DNA of 64,000 nt, from positions 48,237 to 112,236 of the forward strand of contig NZ_JBJNRJ010000011.1 in assembly GCF_046233715.1 (NCBI RefSeq), given 5' to 3'. Of the stretch, positions 33,766 to 42,268 are shown in pieces. The translations under genes and the position numbers were made by a program. The notes under the pieces are model-generated. The model saw only the letters and a program-made list of their open reading frames with translations, had not been told where the DNA came from and did not search any database. Each line of letters starts with the position of its first letter. Position 1 is the stretch's first letter. This DNA comes from Trujillonella humicola (GTDB lineage Bacteria; Actinomycetota; Actinomycetes; Mycobacteriales; Geodermatophilaceae).

Positions 33766-36510
33766 GTGCAGCACCTGGTCTTCCTGCTCCTCGGCCTCGG
33801 TAACGGAGCCGTGTTCGGCGCACTCGCGCTGGCACTCGTGCTCACGTTCCGCAGCTCCGGAGTCGTCAACTTCGCGACGGGCAGCATCGCCCTCCTCACC
33901 GCGTACATCTACGCGTTCCTGCGCAAGGGCGAGTTCCTCGTCCTCGTCCCCGGTCTCCCCGACACGGTGGACCTCGGCACGGAACTCGGGCTGATCCCGG
34001 CGATGCTCATCGCCGTCGGCCTCGCGGGGCTGCTCGGCCTGGTCATGCACCTGGCGGTGTTCCGGCCGCTGCGCAACGCGCCCCCGGTGGCCAAGGCCGT
34101 GGCAACGCTGGGCATCTCGCTGCTCATCACGGCCCTGATCGCCGCCCGCCTGGGCACCAACGCCGTCGCCGTCGCGCCGATCTTCCCCAACGACATCTGG
34201 GAGGTCGGTGACGTCAACATCCCGGCCGACCGCGTGTACCTGGCACTCACGATCCTCGCGGTCGCGGTGGTGATCGCCGGTCTGTTCCGGTTCACCCGCT
34301 TCGGCCTGGCCACGCGTGCGGCGGCGGAGAGCGAGAAGGGCGCCTACATCAGCGGGATCTCGCCCGACCGGATCGCCGCCTACAACTGGATCATCAGCTC
34401 CGCCGTCGCCGGCCTGGGCGGCATCCTCGTCGCGCCGCTCATCCCGCTGATCCCGGTCTCCTACACGCTGTTCATCGTCCCCGCGCTCGCCGCCGCCGTC
34501 ATCGCCCGGTTCACCAACGTCCTGTGGGCCACGATCGCCGGCATCGCGATCGGCATGCTGCAGTCGGAGATCCAGTACCTGACCAGCAAGTACGACTGGC
34601 TGCCCTCGTCCGGGCTGCCCGAGCTCGTGCCGTTGGTGCTCATCCTGATCGTGCTGGTCATCCGGGCGAAGCCGCTGCCAGGTCGAGGGGCCATCATCCT
34701 GCAGTCGCTGGGCCGTGCCCCACGCCCGCACCGGCTCCTGCTGCCGACGCTGGTCCCCAGCCTGCTGGCCGTCCTGGCGCTGGTGTTCTTCACCACCCAG
34801 TACCGCAACGGGCTCATCTCCAGCCTGATCTTCGGCATCATCGCGCTGTCCGTCGTGGTCGTCACCGGGTACGCCGGCCAGGTCTCTCTCGCCCAGCTCC
34901 CGCTGGCCGGGGTGTCGGCTTTCCTCCTGGCCCCGATCGCCGACGACCTCGGCGTCCCCTTTCCGCTGGCGCCCCTGCTCGCGGCCCTGGGGGCCACGGT
35001 CGTCGGCGTGGTGATCGGGCTGCCGGCGCTGCGCATCCGCGGCCTCACCGTCGCCGTGGTGACCTTCGCCCTTGCATTCGCTCTCGAGGCGATGTGGTTC
35101 CGCAACCTGGACATCGCCGGCGCCGACGGGCTTCCGGTCCCGCAGCCCAGCCTGTTCGGCCTGGACCTGTCGGTCGGCACCGGTTCGGACTTCCCCCGCG
35201 TGCAGTTCGGCCTGCTCTGCCTGCTGTGCCTGGTGGTCGCGGGCCTCGCCGTGGCCAAGCTGCGCACCAGCCAGCTCGGCTCCCAGATGCTCGCCGTCCG
35301 CGCCAACGAGCGGTCGGCCGCGGCGGCCGGCGTCAACGTCGTCCGGGTGAAGCTGCTCGCCTTCGCGATCGGCGCGTTCATCGCCGGGGTCGGTGGTGCG
35401 CTGCTGGCCTACAAGCTGGGGAACGTCACGTTTGACCCGTTCACCGCGATCCTGGGCCTGGCGTTCTTCGGCACGGTGTACCTGCTGGGCATCACCTCGG
35501 TGTCGGGCGGGATCATCGCCGGGATCGCGGCGATCAACGGCCTCTTCTACGTCCTCGTGGGCGAGTTCGTGACCACCGGGCTGTGGTATGAGGTGATCTC
35601 CGCGGTCCTCCTGGTCCTCACGGTCATCCTCAACCCCGAGGGCGTCGTCGGCCCGGCCCACCAGGTTTTGGAGAAGCGCCGGGCCCGCGGGTCGGGGGAC
35701 CGTACCGGCTCGATCGTCGGCAGCGAGACGGGCCAGACCATGACGGGCACGCCGGCGGTGCGCCCGGGCACGGGCATCCCCGACCTGCTCTCCGTCCGCG
35801 ACCTCACGGTCCGGTACGGCGGCGTGGTGGCCGTGGACGGCGTCACGTTCGACGTCGCCGAGGGCGAGATCGTCGGTCTCATCGGTCCCAACGGCGCCGG
35901 TAAGACGACGGCGATCGACGCCATCAGCGGCTTCGCCCCGGCTACCGGCTCGGTCCGGCTCGGCGGCGAGGACCTGACCGCACGCAAGCCGCACCAGCGG
36001 ATCCGCGCAGGACTGGGGCGGACGTTCCAGGCCATCGAGCTCTACGAGGACCTCAGCGTCCGCGAGAACGTCGTCGTCGGACTCACCGCGGATGCCGGAC
36101 GCTCCGGCGCTGGCGACGAGGCGCTCGACGAGACGCTGGCCCTGCTCGGCCTTGGCGAGGTCGCCGAGCGGCCGGCCGGTGAGCTCTCCCAGGGGCAGCG
36201 GCAGCTGGTCTCCATCGCCCGTGCCCTGGTGGGCCGACCCAAGGTGCTGCTCCTCGACGAGCCGGCCGGCGGCCTGGACACGGTGGAGAGCCACTGGCTC
36301 GGTGAACGCCTCCGGGTGATCCGTGACAGCGGCGTCACGATCCTCATGGTGGAGCACGACATGAGCCTGGTGCTCAGCCTGTGCGACCGGATCCACGTCC
36401 TCAACTTTGGCCATGTCATCGCCAGCGGCGCACCGGCCGAGATCCGCCGCGATCCCAAGGTCACCCAGGCGTACCTGGGCAGCACCCACGCCGAGGAGGT
36501 CCCCGCGTGA
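33766..36510 (+). CDS. Fused branched-chain-type ABC importer: LivH-LivM-LivG
   Basis: A 914-residue protein combining three subunits that are usually separate. Residues 1 to about 300 are a LivH-type permease (VLTFRSSGVVNFATGSIALL near residue 25), 325 to about 640 a LivM-type permease (VTGYAGQVSLAQLPLAG), and 674-914 a LivG-type ATPase with Walker A GPNGAGKTT (707-715), signature LSQGQRQL and Walker B VLLLDEPAGGLD. HAAT-family importers take up amino acids and also aromatic or alicyclic acids. It overlaps the LivF gene (GTGA). Confidence 0.93.
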   Translation: MQHLVFLLLGLGNGAVFGALALALVLTFRSSGVVNFATGSIALLTAYIYAFLRKGEFLVLVPGLPDTVDLGTELGLIPAMLIAVGLAGLLGLVMHLAVFRPLRNAPPVAKAVATLGISLLITALIAARLGTNAVAVAPIFPNDIWEVGDVNIPADRVYLALTILAVAVVIAGLFRFTRFGLATRAAAESEKGAYISGISPDRIAAYNWIISSAVAGLGGILVAPLIPLIPVSYTLFIVPALAAAVIARFTNVLWATIAGIAIGMLQSEIQYLTSKYDWLPSSGLPELVPLVLILIVLVIRAKPLPGRGAIILQSLGRAPRPHRLLLPTLVPSLLAVLALVFFTTQYRNGLISSLIFGIIALSVVVVTGYAGQVSLAQLPLAGVSAFLLAPIADDLGVPFPLAPLLAALGATVVGVVIGLPALRIRGLTVAVVTFALAFALEAMWFRNLDIAGADGLPVPQPSLFGLDLSVGTGSDFPRVQFGLLCLLCLVVAGLAVAKLRTSQLGSQMLAVRANERSAAAAGVNVVRVKLLAFAIGAFIAGVGGALLAYKLGNVTFDPFTAILGLAFFGTVYLLGITSVSGGIIAGIAAINGLFYVLVGEFVTTGLWYEVISAVLLVLTVILNPEGVVGPAHQVLEKRRARGSGDRTGSIVGSETGQTMTGTPAVRPGTGIPDLLSVRDLTVRYGGVVAVDGVTFDVAEGEIVGLIGPNGAGKTTAIDAISGFAPATGSVRLGGEDLTARKPHQRIRAGLGRTFQAIELYEDLSVRENVVVGLTADAGRSGAGDEALDETLALLGLGEVAERPAGELSQGQRQLVSIARALVGRPKVLLLDEPAGGLDTVESHWLGERLRVIRDSGVTILMVEHDMSLVLSLCDRIHVLNFGHVIASGAPAEIRRDPKVTQAYLGSTHAEEVPA

Positions 36511-37286
36511 GCAACGACGTGACCCCAGACCCCGCCGCTCCAGGCGTGAGCAGCACCACCGTCCTCGAGCCGCCGGTGCTCGAGCTCCGCGGGGTCCAGG
36601 CCGGCTACGGCTCCGTCCCGGTCGTCCGGTCGCTCGACCTGTCGGTCGACCGGGGCACGGTGCTGGGCCTGCTGGGCCCCAACGGCGCCGGCAAGTCCAC
36701 GCTGATGATGACGCTAGCCGGGCTGTTGCCCCGGCTCGGCGGTGAGGTGCTGGTAGACGGCAAGCCGATCGCGTCCGGCCGCCCGGCGATGGCGAACCGC
36801 TCGGGAGTGGTGCTCGTCGCCGACGACCGCGCCCTGTTCACCTCGCTGAGCGTCAAGGACAACCTCGCGATCGCACGCCGCAAGGACGGCCCGACGATCG
36901 ACTCCGTCTACGACCTGTTCCCGGTGCTCGGTCAACGGAGCAAGCAGCTCGCTGGGACGCTGTCCGGCGGCGAGCAGCAGATGCTCGCCGTCGCCCGCGG
37001 CCTCGTGCAGAAGCCGGAGGTCCTGCTCATCGACGAGATGAGCATGGGCCTGGCCCCGGTCATCGTCGAGAGCCTGCTCCCGGTCGTCCGCCGGATCGCC
37101 GACGAGACCGGCGCCGTCGTCGTCCTGGTCGAGCAGCACGTGAAGCTCGCACTCGAGGTCTGCGACCGGGCCGTCGTCCTGGTCCACGGCGAGGTCGTGC
37201 TCCGTGGGGAGGCAGCCGCCCTTGCCGCCGACCCCGGCGCGCTGGAGGCGGCGTACCTGGGCCACGCCGCCGCCACCCCGGCCTGA
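36507..37286 (+). CDS. ABC transporter ATPase, LivF-like
   Basis: A 259-residue ATPase with Walker A GPNGAGKS at residues 57-64, signature LSGGEQQMLAVARGL, Walker B VLLIDEMSMGLAP and the H-loop in VEQHVKLAL. The DEMSMGLAP form is typical of LivF. It pairs with the LivG domain of the fused upstream protein to power import. The first ~20 residues are proline/alanine-rich and probably disordered. Confidence 0.93.
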   Translation: MSNDVTPDPAAPGVSSTTVLEPPVLELRGVQAGYGSVPVVRSLDLSVDRGTVLGLLGPNGAGKSTLMMTLAGLLPRLGGEVLVDGKPIASGRPAMANRSGVVLVADDRALFTSLSVKDNLAIARRKDGPTIDSVYDLFPVLGQRSKQLAGTLSGGEQQMLAVARGLVQKPEVLLIDEMSMGLAPVIVESLLPVVRRIADETGAVVVLVEQHVKLALEVCDRAVVLVHGEVVLRGEAAALAADPGALEAAYLGHAAATPA

Positions 37287-37343
37287 CCGCACACCCCCGA
37301 GACGCACCACCCGCCCATCCACCGAGAAGAGAGTGACCCCTTC

Positions 37344-38624
37344 ATGTCCGTGCTCCATCCCCGTCGCCGCCAGCGGCTCGCCGTTCCCGCGGTGCTGCTG
37401 TCGGTGGCCCTGATCACCGCCGCGTGCGGTGACGACTCCGACGACTCCGGCGGCTCCGGCGACTCCGCATCGGGGGGCGACACCTCGGAGGTGCTGGGGG
37501 AGCTCGACGAGCCGACCGGCGAACCGGTCAAGGTCGGGTGGATGAGCACGGGTCAGACCCAGGCGGTCGACACCACCGACGAGATCCGCGGCGCCGAGAT
37601 GGCCGTGGCCTACGCCAACGCCCACCTCGGCGGCCTGGGCGGCCGCCCCATCGAGCTCGTGATCTGCGAGGACAAGGGGACCCCGGCCGGGGCACAGGCG
37701 TGCGGCAACGAGTTCGTCAGCGAGGAGGTCGTCGCCGTCAGCAGCGGGAGCAGCAGCGCCGCGGATGCCGCCGTGCAGGTCGTCGACCCGGCGGGGATCC
37801 CCTTCACCGCCAACCAGGCCGCCACCGCGACGATCCTGGGGGCGGAGAACGCGTTCGTCTTCACCAACCCGATCTCGGCCTTCGGCACGCCGGCGGCCTT
37901 CGCCCGGGAGGAGGGCATCACCACCGCCGCGGTGCTCGTGATCGACGTCCCCGGAGCGGCCGGTCCCGCGAACGCGCTGGCCCCGTCCTTCTTCAGCAAC
38001 GCCGACGCCGAGGTCGAGGTCGTCGCGATCCCGCCCGGCACGGCGGACATGACCCCGCAGGTGCAGTCGGCGCAGGAGAACGAGCCCGGCCTCTACCACC
38101 TCGCCGGTGATCCGACCTTCTGCAGCAGCGCGCTGCGGGCGATCCGGACGCTCGGCATCGAGGCGGAGATCACCATGCTCGACCGGTGCATCGCCGACGA
38201 CGGCGGCGCCTCGGTGCCCGGCGGCTACGAGGGGATCACCATCATCGCCCAGGCGGTCCAGGACCCCGAGGACGAGCAGTACCAGATCTACACCGCCGCG
38301 CTCGAGGAGTACGGCGACGGTCTGGAGGACAGCGCCGACGCGCGATCGGGTTACGCGGGCATGCTCGGCCTGATCAGTGGCGTGAACGCCTCGGAGCCGA
38401 CCGAGCTCACCTCGCCGAGCATCATCGCCGCGCTCCGTGGGATGCCCCCGGTCCCGCTGCCGCTCGGTGGCGGCGCCACCTACCAGTGCAACGGCCAGGC
38501 CCTCACGGCCATCAGCCCGAACGCGTGCTCGACGGCCTCCTTCGTCGCCGACGCCGACGCGGAGGGGCAGCTGTCGAACTACCGGGCCTTGGATGCCGAG
38601 GGGATCTACGAGCTCGGCGCCTGA
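37344..38624 (+). CDS. ABC importer substrate-binding lipoprotein (LivK-like)
   Basis: A 426-residue extracellular binding protein with a basic N-terminus, a hydrophobic segment at residues 13-27 and a lipobox ending at Cys28 (LITAAC). A Gly/Ser/Asp-rich linker follows, then a periplasmic-binding type I fold (VKVGWMSTGQTQ near residue 62, GAEMAVAYANAHLGGLGGRPI). It captures the substrate for the Liv importer. Given its neighbours, the ligand is more likely an organic acid than an amino acid (inference). Confidence 0.9.
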   Translation: MSVLHPRRRQRLAVPAVLLSVALITAACGDDSDDSGGSGDSASGGDTSEVLGELDEPTGEPVKVGWMSTGQTQAVDTTDEIRGAEMAVAYANAHLGGLGGRPIELVICEDKGTPAGAQACGNEFVSEEVVAVSSGSSSAADAAVQVVDPAGIPFTANQAATATILGAENAFVFTNPISAFGTPAAFAREEGITTAAVLVIDVPGAAGPANALAPSFFSNADAEVEVVAIPPGTADMTPQVQSAQENEPGLYHLAGDPTFCSSALRAIRTLGIEAEITMLDRCIADDGGASVPGGYEGITIIAQAVQDPEDEQYQIYTAALEEYGDGLEDSADARSGYAGMLGLISGVNASEPTELTSPSIIAALRGMPPVPLPLGGGATYQCNGQALTAISPNACSTASFVADADAEGQLSNYRALDAEGIYELGA

Positions 38625-38643
38625 TCAGTCACACCGGGTTCGG

Positions 38644-38673
38644 ACGGCGCGGTTGCCTCGGCGGCCGCGCCGT
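38644..38673. terminator. Stem-loop after the importer operon
   Basis: A 9-bp stem ACGGCGCGG / CCGCGCCGT with a 12-base loop, 20 bases after the lipoprotein stop. A second 9-bp stem GGCGGCGGG / CCCGCCGCC (38687-38716) adjoins the end of the convergent GntR gene. Confidence 0.55.
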
Positions 38674-38717
38674 TCGCGCGTCCGGGGGCGGCGGGAGGCA
38701 GCCTGGACCCGCCGCCG

Positions 38718-39506
38718 TCAGTCCTGGGAGGAGACCACGATCGCGCCGACGCCACCCTGGGCCAGGTAGGCGCTGCCGGCCGTCAGGTGCCGCCGCCAGG
38801 TGGCCTCGGCCGCGGCCGCGTCCCGGGCCATGATCTGGTCGACCAGGTCGTGGTGGCTGCGCAGGGTCCCGCGCTCGATGCGGTCGTGGGTGGCCGACCC
38901 GAGGTCGACCTGCACCTGCCGCCACGACGAGCGCTCGATGATCCCGGCGAGCATGACGTTGAACAGCGTCAGCGTGTCGTTGCCGGCGAGCCGGACCACC
39001 AGCGAGTGGAACTCGTTGTGCGCCCGGACGATGTCGGCGGGGTCCTCGAGCAGGTCGTGCGCCTCGAGAGCCGTTCGCAGGGCGGCGATGTCGGCGTCGC
39101 TCCGGTTCGCGGCCAGCACGCCGGCCGCCGGCGCCTCGAAGAGGCTTCGGGCCTCCCACACGTCCTGGACCGGGGTCCGCCGGTGTTCGAGGACCAGTGC
39201 GGCGTAGCGGGCGGCCACCTCGTCGCTCGGCAGCTGCACGCGGCCGCCGCCCCCTGCGCCCCGGCGGACCACGATGAGGGACTCGGCCTCGAGGATGCGG
39301 AAGGCCTCGCGTAGCGTGGGTCGGGAGACGCCGAACTGCGTCATGAGCACGGCTTCCGACGGCAGCGCGTCACCTTCGGTCAGCTCGCCGGTGACGATGC
39401 GCCGGCGCAGCTGCGAGGCGACCAGCTCGGCCATCTTGGGCACCCGCACCTGCTGGCCGACGTGGCCGTGCGCCACCGCCTCGCTCATCAGTTCTCCAGT
39501 GGCCAC
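38718..39506 (-). CDS. GntR-family (FadR subfamily) regulator 2
   Basis: A 262-residue regulator with a winged HTH (QQVRVPKMAELVASQLRRRI, LPSEAVLMTQFGVSRPTLREAFRILE) and an FCD domain. It is a clear paralogue of the regulator at 22225-23010, sharing an almost unbroken run in the first 60 HTH residues, so the two may recognise related operators. The GTG follows GGGAGGG. It lies next to the importer operon, convergently, and may control it. Confidence 0.9.
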   Translation of the reverse strand: MATGELMSEAVAHGHVGQQVRVPKMAELVASQLRRRIVTGELTEGDALPSEAVLMTQFGVSRPTLREAFRILEAESLIVVRRGAGGGGRVQLPSDEVAARYAALVLEHRRTPVQDVWEARSLFEAPAAGVLAANRSDADIAALRTALEAHDLLEDPADIVRAHNEFHSLVVRLAGNDTLTLFNVMLAGIIERSSWRQVQVDLGSATHDRIERGTLRSHHDLVDQIMARDAAAAEATWRRHLTAGSAYLAQGGVGAIVVSSQD

Positions 39507-39581
39507 GAGCCCTCCCGAGGTCGATCGGGCGGCGCCTGGGCCCGTCCATTCCGTGCTATCAGTATGACATTCGAATCGCTG

Positions 39582-40577
39582 TCACGAGCCCTCCGAGCGG
39601 GTGACGAGCACGACCTTGCCCATCGCCGTGCGGTTCGCGACGAGCCGGAGCGCCTCGCGTGCCCGGTCGAGGGGGAGGCGCGCGGTGACCGGCACCCGGA
39701 GGCCGCGACCGACGAGCGCGGCCACTGCCTCCGCGTCGTGTGCCGCGCCCTCCGGGTCCTCCTCGGCCTGACGGCGCATGTCGAAGCCGAGCAGGCTCAC
39801 ACCCTTGAGCAGCACGAGGTTCAGGGGGATCCGGGGTATCTCGCCGGAGGCGTAGCCGACGGTCACGAAGCGCCCGCCGCGACGCATCGCGCGGATCAAC
39901 AGCTCGGCCAGCGGACCGCCCACGGGGTCGACGACGACGTCCACGCCGCCGGTAAGGTCCTGCACGGCCCGCCGGACGTCACCGGTCGCCGACAGGTCGA
40001 TGACCGCGTCGACGCCGAGGTCCGCGCAGAACGCCGCCTTCGTGGCCGAGGAGACCACCGCGAGCACCCTGGCACCCGCCGCTCGCGCGACCAGTGCCGC
40101 CGCCGACCCGACCCCACCGGCCGCGCCGGGGACGGCCACCCACTCGCTGGGGCGTACGCCGGCCACCGGGTGCAGTGCTGAGTACGCCGTCCGCAGGGCC
40201 ACGCTCCCGGCCGCGGCGGCCACCGGGTCGCCTCCCGGCGGCAGGCTGCGGACGGCTCCCGCCGGCACGACCACCCGTTCGGCGAAGGCGCCGGACATGG
40301 TGGTCCCGGCGACCGCGGTCCCGACGGCGAGCGTGTCCACCCCGGCGCCGGTGGCGAGGACCACGCCGGCGAACTCGCTGCCGGGGACGAAGGGCACGGC
40401 GACCGGCACCTGGTACCTCCCGGCGATCAGGAGCAGGTCCGGGAAGTTGACGGCGGCCGCCTCGACGGCGACGAGCAACTCGCCGGGTCCCGGCACGGGG
40501 TCGGGGACCTCCTCGACCGACAGGATCTCGTCGTACTCCGCGGGCTCGCCGAGGCGGAGGCAGTGGACCGCCTTCAC
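39582..40577 (-). CDS. Zinc-independent MDR (quinone-oxidoreductase-like)
   Basis: A 331-residue medium-chain reductase of the NADPH:quinone oxidoreductase group. It has VNFPDLLLIAGRYQ and VPGSEFAGVV in the catalytic domain, the Rossmann segment GAAGGVGSAAALVARAAGARVLAV, and LLGFDMRRQAEEDP near the C-terminus. Zinc-binding cysteines are absent. It would reduce an enone, an enoyl-CoA or a quinone. The GTG start gives normal length but has no good Shine-Dalgarno. Confidence 0.87.
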   Translation of the reverse strand: MKAVHCLRLGEPAEYDEILSVEEVPDPVPGPGELLVAVEAAAVNFPDLLLIAGRYQVPVAVPFVPGSEFAGVVLATGAGVDTLAVGTAVAGTTMSGAFAERVVVPAGAVRSLPPGGDPVAAAAGSVALRTAYSALHPVAGVRPSEWVAVPGAAGGVGSAAALVARAAGARVLAVVSSATKAAFCADLGVDAVIDLSATGDVRRAVQDLTGGVDVVVDPVGGPLAELLIRAMRRGGRFVTVGYASGEIPRIPLNLVLLKGVSLLGFDMRRQAEEDPEGAAHDAEAVAALVGRGLRVPVTARLPLDRAREALRLVANRTAMGKVVLVTRSEGS

Positions 40578-40635
40578 CGGGGATCCGGAACGTCGTTGCG
40601 CATAGCGCGGAACGTAGGCGGGTGCCTGGGGCCGG

Positions 40636-41274
40636 TCAACCGGCGCGCAGGTGCTCCGCAGGCAGCACGGCCTGGCAGAAGCGGCGGAGATGGAGGCGCT
40701 CGGCCTCCGACGGTGCGGTGCCGGCGAGTGCGTGCCGGCGGACGGCGCCGAGGACCACGTCCTGCAGCGCCCGGGCGTCGAGGGTGGGCTCGGCGCGGCC
40801 GGCAGTGGTCAGGATCGGGACCAGGAGGTCGCCGAGCTGGTCCAGCAGGTCCACGCCGCCGCCCCGGGCTCCGCCCCGGGCAACCTCCTGGGCGACCGCC
40901 GAGCTCTGCCGGGCGGTGGGCGGCCTGCTCACCTGGTCGAGGAGGCCGTCGACCCAGGCCGCAATGCGTCCGCCCGGATCCTCGTGCTTGTCCATGCGGT
41001 GAGCGAGGTATCCGCGCAACCGCACGGTGCCCCGTTCCTGTACGGCCGCCATCAGGTCCGCCTTGCCGGCGAAGTAGCGGTAGAAGGTCTGGTTCGAGGT
41101 CCCGGCCTCGGCGACGATGTCGGCCACCCGCGGCTCCGCCGGGGCGACCCGCTCGGCGACCCGCAGAGCCGCGTCGAGGATCAGCTCCACGTCGGCCACC
41201 GCGTCCCGGTGCTGCCGGGAGAGCGCCCGCCCGACCGCTGCGCGTACCGACGGCGGTACCTGGTCCCACTCCAT
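40636..41274 (-). CDS. TetR-family repressor
   Basis: A 212-residue TetR protein with HTH VADIVAEAGTSNQTFYRYFAGKADLM at residues 50-75, different from the TTGACG-type regulators. The start is uncertain: ATG 41274 gives normal length, and ATG 41325 would add 17 residues; neither has a strong Shine-Dalgarno. It is divergent from the SDR/ACAD/kinase operon, and a 21-bp palindrome between them (41376-41396) is the likely operator. Confidence 0.83.
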   Translation of the reverse strand: MEWDQVPPSVRAAVGRALSRQHRDAVADVELILDAALRVAERVAPAEPRVADIVAEAGTSNQTFYRYFAGKADLMAAVQERGTVRLRGYLAHRMDKHEDPGGRIAAWVDGLLDQVSRPPTARQSSAVAQEVARGGARGGGVDLLDQLGDLLVPILTTAGRAEPTLDARALQDVVLGAVRRHALAGTAPSEAERLHLRRFCQAVLPAEHLRAG

Positions 41275-41375
41275 GGCCGAAGTCTGCCCACGGTCCTCGA
41301 TCGTGGTGCTCTTGACGCCCGCCATGGTCGGAAGGTACTTCTTGAGCGCGCAAAACGCCATTCTCGGAGAAGCGA

Positions 41376-41396
41376 CATCACTCCCATGGAGTGATG
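41376..41396. promoter_or_regulatory. Palindrome CATCACTCC-CAT-GGAGTGATG
   Basis: Perfect 9-bp arms around a 3-base centre, located in the gap between the TetR gene and the SDR at 41476. I did not see this motif elsewhere in the window, which suits a locally acting TetR. Confidence 0.65.
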
Positions 41397-41475
41397 CCGG
41401 ATGCGGGAGAAGCCGCGAGCCGTGGTCTGCGCCACCCCGGGACGACGGGACCGGACACATGACCGAGGAGTTGAC

Positions 41476-42237
41476 GTGGGCTACGCCGACGAGCTGTTCG
41501 ACCTGACCGATCGCGTCGTGCTCGTGACGGGTGGCAGCCGCGGGCTGGGGCGCGAGATGGCCATGGCCGCGGCCCGGTGCGGAGCCGACGTGGTGATCGC
41601 CAGCCGCAACGAGGAGTCCTGCGTCGAGGCCGCCCGGGAGGTCGAGGAGCTGACCGGCCGCTCCGCGCTGGCGTACGGCGTCCACGTGGGCCGCTGGGAC
41701 GAGCTGCCCGGGCTGGTGGATGCCACGTACGAGCGGTTCGGCAAGGTCGACGTGCTGATCAACAACGCGGGCATGTCGCCCCTCTACGACGCGCTGACCG
41801 GCGTCACCGAGAAGCTCTTCGACAGCGTGGTCAACCTCAACCTCAAGGGCCCGTTCCGCCTGAGTGCGCTGGTAGGGGAGCGGATGGTGCAGGCCGGACG
41901 GGGCTCCATCATCAACGTGAGCACCAGCGGCTCCATCCGCCCGTCGCCAGGAATCATCCCCTACGCGGCGGCGAAGGCGGGGCTGAACGCGATGACCGAG
42001 GGGCTGGCCCACGCGCTCGGCCCCGTGGTCCGGGTCAACACGCTGATGCCCGGCCCCTTCTACACCGACGTCAGCCAGCACTGGGACCCCGAGGTCACCG
42101 AGCGGGAGCAGCAGCGCTACGCCCTGCGCCGGGCCGGCCAGCCGCCGGAGATCGTCGGCGCCGCCCTCTACCTGGCGTCCGACGCCTCCAGCTTCACCTC
42201 CGGCGCGACCCTCCGGGTCGACGGCGGCATCCCGTGA
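41476..42237 (+). CDS. SDR-family oxidoreductase
   Basis: A 253-residue classical SDR with TGGSRGLG at residues 18-25, NNAG, the catalytic YAAAK (Tyr163/Lys167), and a standard C-terminal SGATLRVDGGIP. The GTG follows CCGAGGAG. It heads an operon with an ACAD and a kinase-like protein, and would oxidise a hydroxy group of the shared intermediate. Confidence 0.86.
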   Translation: MGYADELFDLTDRVVLVTGGSRGLGREMAMAAARCGADVVIASRNEESCVEAAREVEELTGRSALAYGVHVGRWDELPGLVDATYERFGKVDVLINNAGMSPLYDALTGVTEKLFDSVVNLNLKGPFRLSALVGERMVQAGRGSIINVSTSGSIRPSPGIIPYAAAKAGLNAMTEGLAHALGPVVRVNTLMPGPFYTDVSQHWDPEVTEREQQRYALRRAGQPPEIVGAALYLASDASSFTSGATLRVDGGIP

Positions 42238-42268
42238 GCTCCCCCGACCAGAGAGGAGGAGTTCTGCG

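Noticed and set aside
33622..36489. 955-codon minus-strand ORF across the importer gene
   Set aside because: It is antisense to the clear LivH-LivM-LivG fusion, is full of Asp/Arg/Gly/Gln repeats and has no domain motif.
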